From Rhodanobacter spathiphylli B39 (GTDB lineage Bacteria; Pseudomonadota; Gammaproteobacteria; Xanthomonadales; Rhodanobacteraceae), in contig NZ_AJXT01000033.1 of assembly GCF_000264295.1 (NCBI RefSeq), positions 17,429 to 81,428 on the forward strand: a stretch of DNA of 64,000 nt, given 5' to 3'. The position numbers and the translations under genes are program-made. Positions 51,144 to 59,401 of the stretch are shown in pieces (positions within the stretch are counted from its first letter, which is position 1; each line of letters opens with the position of its first letter). The notes beneath the pieces are model-generated. The model made no database searches. It saw only the letters and a list, made by a program, of their open reading frames with translations, and was not told where the DNA came from.

Positions 51144-51470
51144 TCAGCGAACGGGCTGCACCATGGCGACGAGGCGTGTTTCGCCTTGCGCAATCGGCCG
51201 CATCACGACCTGCACGTGATCGACGCCGCGCCCCTGGCAGGCGCGACCGATCCCGGCCATCAGTCGCTCGCGCGCGGCGTAGACTTGGCCGAAGTTGTGC
51301 AGGTCGGTCCATGCCTCGATCTGGCGCTGGGTGGGCAGGCGGGGTGACGCGCAATCGGCGACATACCCGGTGACCCGGACCGACGGCAGCGTCGCCGCGC
51401 CCTCCTGGGCAAAGGCCGGTGCGATACATGCCGTGAGCAGGACGGCAGCGAAACGAAGGCGACGGTTCAT
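51144..51470 (-). CDS. Secreted 108-aa protein of unknown function
   Basis: Signal peptide MNRRLRFAAVLLTACIAPAFA, then a mature chain with VRVTGYVADCASPRLPTQRQ and RERLMAGIGRACQGRGVDHV. Two cysteines may form a disulfide. It ends RLVAMVQPVR. GAGGAG lies eight bases before the ATG. It precedes the PD40 gene on the same strand and is divergent from the winged-helix/TPR regulator. No family recognised. Confidence 0.7.
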   Translation of the reverse strand: MNRRLRFAAVLLTACIAPAFAQEGAATLPSVRVTGYVADCASPRLPTQRQIEAWTDLHNFGQVYAARERLMAGIGRACQGRGVDHVQVVMRPIAQGETRLVAMVQPVR

Positions 51471-51653
51471 GGCGATCTCCTCGGGCGACATGCCGGCGGG
51501 TGCCGGTGTGGCCAGCTTCGGGAATGCAGCGCCACGGGTCTTGAGGCCACCGCTGGGGAAGCACTGGACATTGCTTGGATTCCTTGGGAAAACATTGGGT
51601 GCCGCCCCGCAGCGCAGGTTTCCGTCCACCCAGGTGCACCGCCACAGGACGCC

Positions 51654-53618
51654 ATGGACCCGTCAACGCCCGCCCCGCTCGCCTTCGACGAATCCGCGAT
51701 CGACTTCGCGGGCCGGCGGTTGCTGCGCGACGGCATCGAGCAACCGCTGGAACCCAAGGCCTTCGCCGTGCTGGCGCTGCTCGCCGGCACCCCCGGCCGG
51801 GTCTTCACCCGCGACGAGATCCTCGACGCCGTCTGGGGCCACCGCCACGTCACCCCGGGGGTGCTGAATCGGCTGATGACCCTGTTGCGGCACGCGCTCG
51901 GCGAGGACGCGAAAGCGGCGCGCTACCTGCACACCGTGCATGGCGTGGGTTACCGCTTCGACCTTCCCGAAGCCGCGCCCGACGACCCGCGGCAGGCCCT
52001 GCAGGCATCCGTGCCGGCAGCGCCGGTGGTGCCGGTGCCGTCCCCTGGCCCACCGCCCCGCTCCGGCGGGCGGCGCGCCAGCGACCGGGGCGCCATGCCG
52101 CGTGCGCTGCCGTGGTTGCTGCCGCTGCTGGCGTTGCTCGCCTTCGCCGGCTGGAGATGGTGGTCGCATGCGCCGAGCGCCCCGGGGCCGGTTCCGGAGC
52201 GCAGCATCGCGGTGCTGCCGCTGGTCAACGCCGGCAACGACGCGCAACAGGTGTACTTCTCCGACGGCCTGTCGGAAAGCCTGATCGACGCGTTGTCCCG
52301 ATTCCAGGGACTGAAGGTGATCGGTCGCACCTCGGCCTTCCGCTTCCGCGACAGCAAGGACGACAGCGCGACGATCGGCCGCGAGCTGGGCGTGGCCTAC
52401 CTGCTCGCCGGCAGCGTGCAGCGCGCCGGTGACGTCGTGCGCATCAACGCGTCACTGACCCGCGCCGCCGACGGCAGCACGCTGTGGACCGAGCACTACG
52501 ACCGCCCGTACAGGAACCTGTTCGCCCTGCAGGACGAGATCGCCCAGGCGGTGGCCGGTGCGCTGCAACTGAAGCTGCTGTCGCCCGGAGCGGCAGCAAG
52601 GCCGAACGATCGCCCGCCCGGCGGCAACATCGACACCTACAACGTCTATCTGCAGGGCCTGCAGCATTGGCACAACCAGGATTTCCCCAAGGCCGCGGAG
52701 TACATGGCCCGGGCCGTGCAACTGGACCCGCAATACGCGATGGCATGGGCGTACCTGTCCGGATCGTGGAGTACCGTGGCCGCGTTCCGGGACGAGCCTC
52801 CCGCGGTGGCCCGCGAACAGCTGCGCCAATCGCGCCTGGCGGCGGACAAGGCGCTGCAACTGGCGCCCGGCCTGGGCCAGGCCCACGCGGCTCGCGCCTA
52901 CCTGCAGTTCTACAGTTTCGATGCCCGCAGCGCCCTGGCCGAATGCCGCCGTGCCGTGCAGCTGGCGCCGGAAGACGGCACGGTGCTCAATGGCTGCGCC
53001 TTCGTGCTGGCCGGCCTGGGGAAACTGGGGGAGGCGATCGGGCTGCGCGAGCAGCTCCTCTCGATCGAGCCGCTGTACAACGTCAACGATTTCGAATACG
53101 CGAAGCTGCTGACGGCAACTGGCCGGCTGGACGAGGCGGCCAAGTACCTGCGCATCGCCGAGGGCCTGTCGCCACCGGAATCATCCCGGCCATACCGGGC
53201 CATGTATGCCGCCATCGCGCGCGGCGACGTGGATGCCGCGCAGGAGGCCGCCCGCAAGCAGCCCTCGCCGTGGCGCGAGATGAATCTGGCGATCGCCACG
53301 CAGATTTCCCCGGACCGCGCGGCGGCGGATGCGGCGCTGGCGAAGGTGCTCGCCGACAGGGTCTGGGCGAAAACCAGCCCCTATCTGGTCGCGCAAGCCT
53401 ATGCGCTGCGCGGCGACGCGGACCGGACCATGGAATGGCTGGAGCGCGCGCCGGCCCACGACATCCTGTTCATGCTGAGCGATCCGCTCATCCTGCGTTT
53501 CCGCGACGATTCGCGCCTGATCGCGTTCTGCCGGAAGACCGGCCTGCCGCCGCCGGGCGAAAGCGAGGCGCTGGGCATCGACCAGATCCGCGCCGCGAAC
53601 AGCGCGCGGAACCCCTGA
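51654..53618 (+). CDS. CadC-like membrane regulator: winged helix, TM, TolB-like domain, TPRs
   Basis: A 654-aa protein. An OmpR-type winged helix (about 10-105: LEPKAFAVLALLAGTPGRVF and YLHTVHGVGYRFDL) is joined by a Pro-rich linker to a TM helix (LPWLLPLLALLAFAGWRWW). The periplasmic part begins with a TolB/adenylate-cyclase-associated domain (SIAVLPLVNAGNDAQQVYFS, then LKVIGRTSAFRFRDSKDD) followed by TPRs (AAEYMARAVQLDPQYAMAWA and on). This architecture is common in Xanthomonadales. It lies 183 bases from the divergent secreted-protein pair and may regulate it. Stimulus unknown. Confidence 0.88.
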   Translation: MDPSTPAPLAFDESAIDFAGRRLLRDGIEQPLEPKAFAVLALLAGTPGRVFTRDEILDAVWGHRHVTPGVLNRLMTLLRHALGEDAKAARYLHTVHGVGYRFDLPEAAPDDPRQALQASVPAAPVVPVPSPGPPPRSGGRRASDRGAMPRALPWLLPLLALLAFAGWRWWSHAPSAPGPVPERSIAVLPLVNAGNDAQQVYFSDGLSESLIDALSRFQGLKVIGRTSAFRFRDSKDDSATIGRELGVAYLLAGSVQRAGDVVRINASLTRAADGSTLWTEHYDRPYRNLFALQDEIAQAVAGALQLKLLSPGAAARPNDRPPGGNIDTYNVYLQGLQHWHNQDFPKAAEYMARAVQLDPQYAMAWAYLSGSWSTVAAFRDEPPAVAREQLRQSRLAADKALQLAPGLGQAHAARAYLQFYSFDARSALAECRRAVQLAPEDGTVLNGCAFVLAGLGKLGEAIGLREQLLSIEPLYNVNDFEYAKLLTATGRLDEAAKYLRIAEGLSPPESSRPYRAMYAAIARGDVDAAQEAARKQPSPWREMNLAIATQISPDRAAADAALAKVLADRVWAKTSPYLVAQAYALRGDADRTMEWLERAPAHDILFMLSDPLILRFRDDSRLIAFCRKTGLPPPGESEALGIDQIRAANSARNP

Positions 53619-53722
53619 GGCGCGTCCGCCTTCGAGGACGGCCCCTGCCTCGACGCGCCGGCATCGGCGGCGAAACCGGCCATCCCTATACAATGCGTGC
53701 TTTCCGAGCGGAACCGACAACC

Positions 53723-53977
53723 ATGGCCGAGCGCGAGTTCGACAACTACCTTGCCCGCTCCGGAGCCACCCTGGAAGGTTCGCGCTATGCCGCGTGGCTG
53801 GCGATCACCCCGCGCCGTCACGGCTTTCCGGTGTACTACGCGATCTGCGAGAACCGCAGCTTCCGCGACAGGGACATCGCCGAAGCGGCCGCCGCCAAGG
53901 CGCTGGCCGACATGACCGGGCTGGAGCCGGACGGCACGCCGATCTTTCCCGACGACTACACCGGTTTCGACGATTAG
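53723..53977 (+). CDS. Small protein, 84 aa, unknown function
   Basis: Soluble protein with TMAEREFDNYLARSGATLEG at its start, then AAWLAITPRRHGFPVYYAIC and DIAEAAAAKALADMTGLEPD; the acidic end is FPDDYTGFDD. An ATG at 53693 is also in frame, but TATACAAT just before it looks like a -10 element, so I prefer the internal ATG at 53723. It lies between the regulator and the HAD gene. No family recognised. Confidence 0.6.
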   Translation: MAEREFDNYLARSGATLEGSRYAAWLAITPRRHGFPVYYAICENRSFRDRDIAEAAAAKALADMTGLEPDGTPIFPDDYTGFDD

Positions 53978-54008
53978 GGGCCAAGGCCGCTTGCGGCGAT
54001 GGTGGCCG

Positions 54009-54740
54009 TCAGTGCCCGCCCTGGGCCGCCGCAGCCAGGGTGCGCAGGCGCTCCACCGCGGCGGGGATCGCCGCGGGCGCATCCACCGTTAGCACGCGCG
54101 GCTCGTCGTCGCCCAGGCCGTTCTCCAGTTCGTGCGCCCAGGTCACGTGGTACGGCAGGTGCACGCCCCAGCCACCCAGGCGCACCACCGGTTCGATGTC
54201 CGAACGCAACGAGTTGCCGACCATCGCGAACTGTGCCGGCTGCAGGGCGAATTCGCCCAGCACGCGGCGATAGGTGGCGGCGTTCTTCTCCGACACGATC
54301 TCGATGCGGCGGAACAGGTCGGCCAGGCCGGATTGCGCCACCTTCTTTTCCTGGTGAAACAGGTCGCCCTTGGTGATCAGCACCACGTCGTGGTGCGCGG
54401 CCACCGCCTCGACCGCCTCGCGGATGCCCGGCAACAGTTCCACCGGATGCTGCAGCACGCTCTTGCCCAGCTCGACGATGCGGTGGATGTCGGCGGCGCT
54501 GATGCGGCTGTCGCTGAGCGCGATCGCGGTTTCCACCATCGACAGCGCCATGCCTTTCGCACCGTAGCCGAACAGCTGCAGGTTGCGCTGTTCGGTAGCC
54601 AGCATGGTGTCGTGCACGCGCCGGTCGCCCAGGTCCACGTAGCGGCCCACGATCGCGGCGAACGCGTCGTTCGCCTCGCGGTAGTAGCCCTCGCTGTGCC
54701 ACAGCGTGTCGTCGCCGTCGAAGCCGATCAGTTGCAGCAT
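54009..54740 (-). CDS. HAD-family hydrolase
   Basis: A 243-aa phosphatase-type protein. IGFDGDDTLWHSEGYYREAN holds the nucleophile Asp and acid/base Asp (motif I), DVVLITKGDLFHQEKK has motif II (Thr) and the Lys of motif III region, and FAMVGNSLRSDIEPVVRLGG is motif IV. The insert is helical, typical of the C1-cap type. GGAACAGGC precedes the ATG at 54740. Downstream of DUF6630 and YciI genes on the same strand. Substrate unknown. Confidence 0.88.
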   Translation of the reverse strand: MLQLIGFDGDDTLWHSEGYYREANDAFAAIVGRYVDLGDRRVHDTMLATEQRNLQLFGYGAKGMALSMVETAIALSDSRISAADIHRIVELGKSVLQHPVELLPGIREAVEAVAAHHDVVLITKGDLFHQEKKVAQSGLADLFRRIEIVSEKNAATYRRVLGEFALQPAQFAMVGNSLRSDIEPVVRLGGWGVHLPYHVTWAHELENGLGDDEPRVLTVDAPAAIPAAVERLRTLAAAAQGGH

Positions 54741-54766
54741 GCCTGTTCCGTTCCCTTCTGCGCCGC

Positions 54767-55288
54767 TCAGCCGAAGTCGCTGCCCGGGCGCAGGTTGATG
54801 TGCAGCGCCTTGGCCAGTTCGCGCATCGGCTCGTTGTCGCGGCTCAGCGTGATCCATCCGGCATACGAGTCGTCGTCGGTTTCCCAGGTCCACAAGGTGT
54901 AGCCGGCTTCGGCCAGGCGGTCGTAGGCGATGCCGAGCAGGCTGCCGGCATCGGCATCGTCGAAATAGTCGTCGTCGTCCGGGTCGCCGTTCCAGTCGAT
55001 CGACAGGTTCCAGCGCGCGCTGAGTTCGTCCAGCGCCTGCACCAGCGAGCGCAGGTCGTCTTCGGCGATCAGGAAACCCGCGCGCCAGTCGATCACCCTG
55101 GCCACCAGCTCGACCGGCTCGGACTCGTCGCCATCGGCGACCGCCTCGCGATAGGCGCTGAACTGCTGCAGCGCGGAGTCTTCGTCGCCCGGGTTGATCA
55201 GCAACAAGAGCTGCCAAACCAGCGCCTCGACCGAATCGTCTTCGTCGTCGAAGTCGCGGTCGTCCTCGAAATCGTCGTCGTCGCGCAT
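54767..55288 (-). CDS. DUF6630 family protein
   Basis: A 173-aa acidic protein. A very acidic start (DDDDFEDDRDFDDEDDS) is followed by VEALVWQLLLLINPGDEDSA, DWRAGFLIAEDDLRSLVQAL and LGIAYDRLAEAGYTLWTWET, then WITLSRDNEPMRELAKAL; these match DUF6630. Its ATG lies two bases after the stop of the YciI-family gene, so the two are co-transcribed; the HAD gene follows 26 bases later. Function unknown. Confidence 0.75.
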   Translation of the reverse strand: MRDDDDFEDDRDFDDEDDSVEALVWQLLLLINPGDEDSALQQFSAYREAVADGDESEPVELVARVIDWRAGFLIAEDDLRSLVQALDELSARWNLSIDWNGDPDDDDYFDDADAGSLLGIAYDRLAEAGYTLWTWETDDDSYAGWITLSRDNEPMRELAKALHINLRPGSDFG

Positions 55289-55290
55289 GC

Positions 55291-55665
55291 TCAGGCGCCC
55301 ACGCGCCGGCGCACCGCGTCCATGTCGCGGATCGGGCGGATCTCGATCGCGCCGGTGCGCGACCACGGGAAGTTCGAGGCGATGCGCACCGCCTCGTCCA
55401 TGTCGGCCGCCTCGATCAGGTTGAAGCCGCCCAGGTATTCCTTGGTCTCGGCGTACGGCCCGTCGACCACGCTGGTGCGGCCGTCGCGCACGCGCACGGT
55501 GCGCGCGGTCGCCGGTGCTTCGAGTTGCTGCGAATCGTGCAATTGTCCGTTGGCGCGCAAGGCGTCGGCCTTGACGAAGCAGCCGTGCATCAGGGTATCG
55601 AACTCGCCTTCGGGCAGCGCGTCCAGCAAGGCGTCGTCGCAGTAGATCATCACGAGGTATTTCAT
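55291..55665 (-). CDS. YciI / DGPF-domain protein
   Basis: A 124-aa protein of the YCII-related family. MKYLVMIYCDDALLDALPEG opens the ferredoxin-like fold, and VVDGPYAETKEYLGGFNLIE is the family signature (DGPFAETKE type). RPIRDMDAVRRRVGA ends it. Such proteins lie near sigma factors in many bacteria; none is visible here. It leads a three-gene unit with DUF6630 and the HAD hydrolase. It is divergent from the TrmO gene. Confidence 0.9.
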   Translation of the reverse strand: MKYLVMIYCDDALLDALPEGEFDTLMHGCFVKADALRANGQLHDSQQLEAPATARTVRVRDGRTSVVDGPYAETKEYLGGFNLIEAADMDEAVRIASNFPWSRTGAIEIRPIRDMDAVRRRVGA

Positions 55666-55730
55666 GGCGTCCTCGGCGGGGGAGGTTCACGGGACCATGG
55701 AGAGGCGGGGCGAAGGTGGATAATGCCGCA

Positions 55731-56303
55731 ATGAGCACCGTCCACGATACCTCCAGCGCCCTGTCCTGCCTGCCCATCGCGTTCGTGCGCTCGCCGTATG
55801 CGCGACGCATCGACGCGCCGCACCAGTCCACCGTGGTGGCCGGCACCGAGACGCAGTCGGCCGCCGAGGCCACGATCGAATTCGTGGCGGACTTCCCCGT
55901 GGCGGCCTACCGGGACCTGGCCGGCTTCGAGCGGATCTGGCTGGTGTTCGCCTTCCATCGCAGCGAAGGCTGGAAGGCCGAGGTGCGTCCGCCGCGCGGC
56001 GGCGGCAAGCGCAGTGTGCTGGCCACGCGTTCGCCGCACCGGCCGAATGCGCTCGGCCTGTCGGCGGTGGAACTGGTCGCGGTGGGCGATGGCGCGCTGC
56101 AGGTGCGCGGCGTCGACCTGCTCGACGGCACGCCGATCCTCGACATCAAGCCCTACGTGCCCTATGCCGACGCGTTCCCCGCCGCGCGCGCCGGCTGGAT
56201 CGACGCGATCGACGCCAGCCAGGGCCGGCACTCCGCCCCGGGCCCGCGCAAGCCGCGCGCGAAGACGGCGCGCGGCGACAAGGACGCTCTCAGTGGATCA
56301 TGA
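55731..56303 (+). CDS. trmO: tRNA (t6A37)-N6 methyltransferase TrmO (TsaA/VirR family)
   Basis: Methylates t6A37 of tRNA-Thr with SAM. A 190-aa protein of the UPF0066/TsaA beta-barrel family. SVLATRSPHRPNALGLSAVE is the signature (usual form ATRSPxRPNxIGLS), and LDGTPILDIKPYVPYADAF is the second conserved block. LAGFERIWLVFAFHRSEGWK fits. The short C-terminal tail is basic (GPRKPRAKTARGDK). The start MSTVHD was chosen over a slightly longer one. Its last six bases overlap the convergent HMA-like gene. Confidence 0.9.
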   Translation: MSTVHDTSSALSCLPIAFVRSPYARRIDAPHQSTVVAGTETQSAAEATIEFVADFPVAAYRDLAGFERIWLVFAFHRSEGWKAEVRPPRGGGKRSVLATRSPHRPNALGLSAVELVAVGDGALQVRGVDLLDGTPILDIKPYVPYADAFPAARAGWIDAIDASQGRHSAPGPRKPRAKTARGDKDALSGS

Positions 56304-56543
56304 GCAGTTGCCGCAGCAGGTGCTGCCGCCGCTGACGTGGATCTGCCGCGGCTCGGACACGCGGCTGGCCTGGTAGCCCGCTGCCTGCAGCGCGCTGATG
56401 ACCTGGCCGGACGTCAGCTGCGCCGACACATCGATCTGTCCCGCGGCGACATCGCCGGTGACTTTCGCGTTGGCGTCAAGGGCCCGCAGGATGGCGGCAA
56501 TGGCGCCGGTGTCACCGGCAAGATCCTTCACTTCGAACAGCAT
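56298..56543 (-). CDS. HMA-like protein lacking the CxxC motif, with C-terminal Cys cluster
   Basis: An 81-aa protein. The N-terminus MLFEVKDLAGDTGAIAAILR and IDVSAQLTSGQVISALQAAGY follow the beta-alpha-beta pattern of heavy-metal-associated domains, but the metal loop carries DLAGDT where GMTCxxC is expected. Instead, cysteines lie at the very end (STCCGNCS). Metal binding could have moved to the tail. TGGAG lies before the ATG at 56543. Convergent with trmO, with a six-base overlap. Confidence 0.6.
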   Translation of the reverse strand: MLFEVKDLAGDTGAIAAILRALDANAKVTGDVAAGQIDVSAQLTSGQVISALQAAGYQASRVSEPRQIHVSGGSTCCGNCS

Positions 56544-56732
56544 CGGCACAGTCTCCAGGACGGGGCGGGACATCCGCCATCAGCCATGATGCCGACCCTT
56601 CGGGCCGGCCGCCCTGATCCCGGTCAGGCCGATCCGAAACCGTGAGACTGTTCCTGACTACCTTGCGCGGGCTGTCGCGAGTCCTTCGTCGCCGGCGCCC
56701 GACGCACCTGGCAGTGGTCGGTTCAAACCTTT

Positions 56733-56767
56733 GCCGCGCCCGGCTCCCCCTGGCGCGGCTTTTTTTT
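56733..56767 (+). terminator. Rho-independent terminator with eight T residues, no obvious plus-strand gene upstream
   Basis: Stem GCCGCGCC / GGCGCGGC with an 11-base loop, followed by TTTTTTTT (56760-56767). The orientation is plus-strand, but the nearest plus-strand gene (trmO) ends 430 bases earlier, and the L,D-transpeptidase gene ends here on the opposite strand. It suggests an unannotated plus-strand transcript. Confidence 0.75.
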
Positions 56768-58506
56768 CAAGGCTGCGCCGGCGGGGCTGCGGCGCCCACC
56801 GTCGACAGCCACGGCGATGCACGCGGGCGATCCAGCGCGGCGAGCAGTGGCGGGTCACGTTGATAGATGTCGGGCCGGAAGCTGATCCGCCCTGCTTCGC
56901 GCAGGTCCACCGTCCAGTAGGCGAGCAGCAGGGGCACCGGTTCGCGCAGCATCACCGTCTGCGTCTTCAGCGTGTCGATCGCGCGATCAATGCCCTGCGC
57001 GTTCCAGTGCTGCGGATCGTCCAGCAGCAACCCGGCCAGTTCGCGCGGACGCTCGACCCGGATGCAGCCTGAGCTGAACGGACGTTGTTCACGGGCGAAC
57101 AACTCCTGATGCGGCGTGTCGTGCAGGTAGACCGCGTAGTCGTTCGGGAAGCGGATCACCAGCCGACCCAGCGAATTGCCCGGACCGGCATCCTGGCGCA
57201 ACACGATGCCGTGCGGGTTGCTCCAGTTCACGCTGGCTGCCGATACCACGCGGCCCTGGCCATCCAGCACGCGCAGGCGGTTGGCGGCAAGGTAGCCGGG
57301 GTTGTTGCGGATCTTCGGCAGGATGTCGCTCTTCAGGATGGTCGGCGGCACCGTCCAGGTCGGGTTGAGCGTGAGGTAGGTGATCTCCGACTTGAATACC
57401 GGGGTACTGCGATACGGCTTGCCCACTTGCACGCGCGAGCGCCAGACCGGCTTGCCGTCGCGGTAATAGACGACCTGGTAGCCGGCAATGTCGACCACCA
57501 CGAATTTGCCCTGCAACTGGTGCAGCAGCCAGCGCGCACGCTCCAGGTTCGCGCGCAGCTGCTCGATGCGCGCGGCGACCGGCACGTTCAGTGCGGCCAG
57601 CGTCGCCTTGCCGAGATGACCGTCCGCCACCAGGTACTGCTCGCGCTGAAACTGCTTCAACGCAGCCTCCAGCGCCGGATCGTACAGATCGCCCACGCCA
57701 TCGCCCACGGGGTAGCCGCCCTGCTGCAGACGCCGACGCAACACCGCCACCCGGGGATCGCGGCTGCCCGGCTTGAGCGTGGGGCCATCGGCGAGTGGCG
57801 CCCATCCGCCCTGCGCAGCGAGCGTGCGCAACCCCGCCAGCGCCGTGCGCAGCTGGCCGTACTGGGCGGGCCGGGGCCGCGCCCGCTCGAACAGGCTGCC
57901 GACCGTGCCGCGCGCCAGCGCGTCGCGTACCGCTTGCAGGCCGCGCGACTGGTCGAACTGGTGCGGATCGAAGTTCCAGTGGGTGTCCAGCGTGGCCGGA
58001 TCGACCTTGCCGCGATACAGATGCAGCAGGGCCGTCAGGCAGGCATCGGTGGCGAGCAGGTCGAACTGCGCCCGTTGCCGTGGCGTGGCCAGCGGATCAA
58101 GCAGCACGCCACGCCGACGCTGCAATTCGTCCAGCGCATAGTCCTGCGGATCGAGGCCGTCTGCGGCCATCTCGCCCAGCGCGGTGAGCAGCTGGTCCAC
58201 GTTGCCCGGACCGGTCCACGCCGGCGCGAACCGGTTCTGTTCGTAGAACGCCACCACGACATGGCCGGGCGAGGTCGCGGCATCGACTTCAGCGTGCGCG
58301 ACGCGCCACTGTTCGACCTGTTCGCGAATCTGTTCGGCTACCGGGCCCAGCGGCTGTTCGACCGCCACGGCCTGCACGACCTGCGGCCCGGTGGTGGAGG
58401 CCGTGCCGGGCTGCTGTGCCCGCGCGGCGGCCCCCAGCAGCAGGCCCAGCACGGCGATGCTGCAAACGGCACGGGAATATCTGTCGGGCACGATGGGATT
58501 CTGCAT
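56767..58506 (-). CDS. L,D-transpeptidase (LdtD/YcbB type)
   Basis: Makes 3-3 peptidoglycan cross-links. A 579-aa exported protein. The signal peptide (AVCSIAVLGLLLGAAARA) precedes an N-terminal scaffold domain (about 60-260), a peptidoglycan-binding helix bundle (DPRVAVLRRRLQQGGYPVGD and LEAALKQFQREQYLVADGHL) and a YkuD catalytic domain. The active site is YLHDTPHQELF followed by RPFSSGCIRVERP, with His and the nucleophile Cys in HxxxSxGC spacing. Domain order and length match LdtD (YcbB). Divergent from a second L,D-transpeptidase-like gene across 127 bases. Confidence 0.93.
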   Translation of the reverse strand: MQNPIVPDRYSRAVCSIAVLGLLLGAAARAQQPGTASTTGPQVVQAVAVEQPLGPVAEQIREQVEQWRVAHAEVDAATSPGHVVVAFYEQNRFAPAWTGPGNVDQLLTALGEMAADGLDPQDYALDELQRRRGVLLDPLATPRQRAQFDLLATDACLTALLHLYRGKVDPATLDTHWNFDPHQFDQSRGLQAVRDALARGTVGSLFERARPRPAQYGQLRTALAGLRTLAAQGGWAPLADGPTLKPGSRDPRVAVLRRRLQQGGYPVGDGVGDLYDPALEAALKQFQREQYLVADGHLGKATLAALNVPVAARIEQLRANLERARWLLHQLQGKFVVVDIAGYQVVYYRDGKPVWRSRVQVGKPYRSTPVFKSEITYLTLNPTWTVPPTILKSDILPKIRNNPGYLAANRLRVLDGQGRVVSAASVNWSNPHGIVLRQDAGPGNSLGRLVIRFPNDYAVYLHDTPHQELFAREQRPFSSGCIRVERPRELAGLLLDDPQHWNAQGIDRAIDTLKTQTVMLREPVPLLLAYWTVDLREAGRISFRPDIYQRDPPLLAALDRPRASPWLSTVGAAAPPAQP

Positions 58507-58633
58507 GGGGGCCAGACACCGTCATAGCACGGCCCCCTGCCCCTGCAAACACGGCGTGCGCCGCAGCGGACGGCTTCTTAACGGGCGACTGCTAGGATCG
58601 GCGATCCGTATCCTTCCCACGCAAGCCGTTCCG

Positions 58634-59332
58634 ATGCGCCGACTCCCGCGCCATATCGCCACCCTGACCTTGCTCGCGGGCTGCTCCGCCATGGCGCACG
58701 CCGCGGGGTCGTCGCTGCAGGCCGCGCTCAGCCGGCTGGCTCCGAATGCGAACCCCAGGGTGATCGGACTGGCGCTGGCCGCCACCGAGTGCGCCACGGC
58801 GCAAGGCCAGCCACCCTCCGACCGGCTGGCGGTGATCGACTATTCGAAACCGTCCACCGAACCGCGGCTGTGGGTGTTCGACCTGGCCACCCGCAAGCTG
58901 CTCTACCACGAGCTGGTGGCCCATGGCCGCAACACCGGCGACAACCTGGCCTCGAAATTCTCCAATACCCCGGAGAGCCTGCAATCCAGCCTGGGACTGT
59001 TCCGCACGCTGGGCACCTACGCCGGCCGCAACGGTTACTCGTTGCGCCTCGAAGGACTGGAGCCGGGCACCAACGACCACGCGCTGGAACGCGCCCTGGT
59101 GATCCACGGCGCGTCCTACGTGAACCCTGCAATCGCCCGGCTGCAGGGCCGCATCGGCCGCAGCTACGGTTGCCCCGCCGTACGCACCGCGATCGCCCGG
59201 CCGCTGATCGACACGCTGAAGAACGGCCAGTACGTGTTTTCCTACTACCCCGATGCGCGCTGGCTGAAAACATCGCCGTACCTGAAATGCAGCCGCGACC
59301 GCGCCATGACGGCGAGTATCGGCTCGCGCTGA
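58634..59332 (+). CDS. Murein L,D-transpeptidase catalytic domain protein (YkuD_2 type)
   Basis: A 232-aa exported protein. Signal peptide (HIATLTLLAGCSAMAHA). RLAVIDYSKPSTEPRLWVFD and HELVAHGRNTGDNLASKFSN follow the YkuD_2 family, and VIHGASYVNPAIARLQGRIG with RSYGCPAV gives the HG...SxGCPA active site containing the catalytic Cys. It ends with YLKCSRDR. The family is found as secreted 200-aa proteins in many Proteobacteria. It faces LdtD divergently; both act on peptidoglycan. Confidence 0.9.
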   Translation: MRRLPRHIATLTLLAGCSAMAHAAGSSLQAALSRLAPNANPRVIGLALAATECATAQGQPPSDRLAVIDYSKPSTEPRLWVFDLATRKLLYHELVAHGRNTGDNLASKFSNTPESLQSSLGLFRTLGTYAGRNGYSLRLEGLEPGTNDHALERALVIHGASYVNPAIARLQGRIGRSYGCPAVRTAIARPLIDTLKNGQYVFSYYPDARWLKTSPYLKCSRDRAMTASIGSR

Positions 59333-59401
59333 TTCATTCACGCCGGCTGCAGCATGATGTCGCCGGGCCATCCCCGGCCCGTGCAATCGTGGAGGCGCTC
59401 C

